Source: Heterocephalus glaber (taxonomy: Eukaryota > Chordata > Mammalia > Rodentia > Bathyergidae). Taken from it: a DNA stretch of 64,000 bases. The stretch covers positions 4,133,689 through 4,197,688 of the forward strand of contig NW_004624854.1 in the NCBI RefSeq assembly GCF_000247695.1, written 5' to 3'. The position numbers and the translations under genes are program-made. The notes beneath the pieces were generated by a model. The model did not search any database. It was not told where the DNA came from and saw only the letters and a program-made list of their open reading frames with translations. Of the stretch, positions 62,561-64,000 are shown piece by piece (the stretch's first letter is position 1; each line of letters begins with the position of its first letter).

Positions 62561-63384
62561 ATTCCCTTCATGTCATAAGAAATACTATTTGGAATCATTT
62601 CAATACTGATTTACAAAGGAACATCATCTCATTCCATTGGAACTTCTCCATTAACATATTTCCTTTGCAAATTCTGTTTAAATAATTTAGAAACTGTGCA
62701 AATCAAAATCAATGCAAAAATATAATTTCCAACATTGATAATTTAATTATTTATTGGAAAAATGTCACATTTAATATTTTTATTTTGAATTGTGAAATAT
62801 TTTTACACTATGAAAGGTAAGCCAACATTTATATATTCACCACCTAGTTTTCACAAATACAGATATTTAGTGTGCTTGCTGTTGATCTTTTCTTAAGACA
62901 TATAAGAGCAAATAAAGGTAAGGCATCCTATTGTCTTAATTTTTTCCCACTTTTTCTTTCCAGATCTGGGGTAGAGCACCTCCATGAATATTTTAATTAT
63001 ATTTTTATTACTCAGTGAATTTTATGATCACATCATAATCTATCAAATACTATTTTTAAAGCAACATTAAATTGATCCCCAAACTAATAAGGGAATGATA
63101 AAAAATGATGTAGTCATAAGAGGAGATCATTTGATGCATGTACTAGTGATGAATTCATTTAGCCAGTGCTTCAAGTTTTCAAGTTTATGCTCAATTATAA
63201 CAGCGTAAACTTTTGTGAATACAAAATCCCCAAGAATTCATTCCAAGAAGACTTATTGCAAGTATATAGATGCTACCTTTTTTCTAGCTTTATTTCATCA
63301 GAACAATAAGATCTATTGTTGATCTTGTTTGTTGGGTAGATATTTTCTTGTTTCTGTGTACGAAATATTGTTCATTTTTTACAT

Positions 63385-63408
63385 ACACACACACACACAC
63401 ACACACAT
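63385..63408. repeat. (CA)n microsatellite
   Basis: About twelve CA units following ACATA. Confidence 0.95.
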
Positions 63409-64000
63409 CTTGTCTGTGGACAGCCTGAGGGCCAAGAAATGAAGGAAAGCTACACCAGTCTTAAAGCTGCTATTTTCTAGCAAAAGGAAATAGGCCACAT
63501 CTCCTGATGAGAATACCTTTTTTCCCACTAAAGAAAATTATCATAACTATTCCTACAAATAAATAAACAAAAATTAGCCATATAGATGCAAACCAACTGA
63601 ACAATCTAATGGACAATATTTTTATCACAGCAATTTTAGCAAAATGCAGAACTGTAATTCATCTACCCTTCCTAACCTGTCATGGATGAAATCTAAGGGT
63701 GTGATGTAAAATTGCAGTTTTGGGGGGAATCTCGTCTGCACTGATGTTCATACACATTTAATCCTGAAAGCCTTTTGTCAAATGAAAGCATGCCCAAGGG
63801 CCAGTTTATAGCTCTCAGACACGAAGTTGCCCACTAGCCTGGGATGGCGGAGCCCAGAAGCTGTGTCAGGAGGAAGGTGTGCAAACACCGTGATCACGAC
63901 AGAGGGACAAGTGGAAGTTCAGTCTGTCATGCTACCGACATTGGCTTTTTAAAATAATTTTGGTGCATTGTTTTTGCTTCCACCTTTTCCTTCCGGGGTG

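Larger units (their letters stand above)
15658..64000 (+). other. TMEFF2: TMEFF2 intron downstream of the exon (partial)
   Basis: At least 48 kb of the following intron. I searched by eye for the next exon, which would complete follistatin module 2, and for the EGF-like and transmembrane exons, and saw none. Short exons can be missed this way, so an alignment is needed to exclude them. The region is dominated by old repeats and unassigned sequence. Confidence 0.8.
58801..64000. other. Unassigned intronic sequence
   Basis: No gene recognised up to the window end. There are L2-like edges near 61012-61040 (minus, 'TCATTCATTCAATAAGTATA') and 62040-62120 (plus, 'GTGCAGTACCTGGCACAAAG'). Frames at 61061-61869 on both strands are in a GC-richer patch and have no splice context I trust. 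Two microsatellites are listed separately. Confidence 0.45.

Overview
The window is mammalian nuclear DNA, and the interspersed repeats point to a rodent. About ten tRNA-derived ID-type SINEs (core GGATTTAGCTCAGTGG, ending near GTTCGATCCC plus an A tail) and composite B1+ID SINEs are present, with old L1, L2, MIR, MaLR, ERV-L, mariner and Tigger-type remnants. The exact ID consensus resembles what I would expect in a hystricognath rodent (mole-rat or guinea-pig group), but the species is an inference. There is no sign of prokaryotic gene organisation, CRISPR or operons.

The only protein-coding sequence of a host gene I can support is one 97-bp internal exon at 15561-15657 on the + strand. Its 33 codons match TMEFF2 (tomoregulin-2): the linker between the two follistatin-like modules and the start of the second module. 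It has a strong pyrimidine tract plus CAG acceptor and a GTAAGA donor. The window is therefore about 15.5 kb of the preceding TMEFF2 intron, this exon, and about 48 kb of the following intron. I found no other TMEFF2 exon by eye.

Layout. 1-15560: intron with two old L1 3' regions (4.1-4.8 kb and 8.8-11.8 kb), the second riddled with nested ID SINEs, a MaLR-type LTR (6.84 kb), and a third L1 3' end that stops about 75 bp before the exon. 15561-15657: exon. 16.0-22.2 kb: an MLT1-type LTR, then mostly unassigned sequence. 22.2-24.2 kb: a composite SINE, a 187-bp Tigger-like MITE with TA target duplication, and two mariner transposase C-terminal fragments in inverted orientation around an ID SINE. 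26.3-32.0 kb: a nearly full-length but decayed ERV-L provirus on the minus strand, with both LTRs, pol (RT, RNase H, integrase) and dUTPase remnants and a matching 5-bp target duplication. 32.5-34.0 kb: old L1 ORF2/3' UTR, minus strand. 34-55 kb: scattered MIR, L2, ID and microsatellites. 55.4-55.7 kb: a well-preserved 271-bp solo LTR with a perfect 6-bp duplication. 58.0-58.8 kb: L2 fragment. The rest is unassigned intronic DNA.

All LTR-class elements recognised here lie on the minus strand, antisense to TMEFF2. I did not identify a new functional biological system. The most informative items are the TMEFF2 exon, the ERV-L provirus, the young-looking class II solo LTR and the inverted mariner pair. 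All alignments are from reading and memory of repeat families, with no database search.
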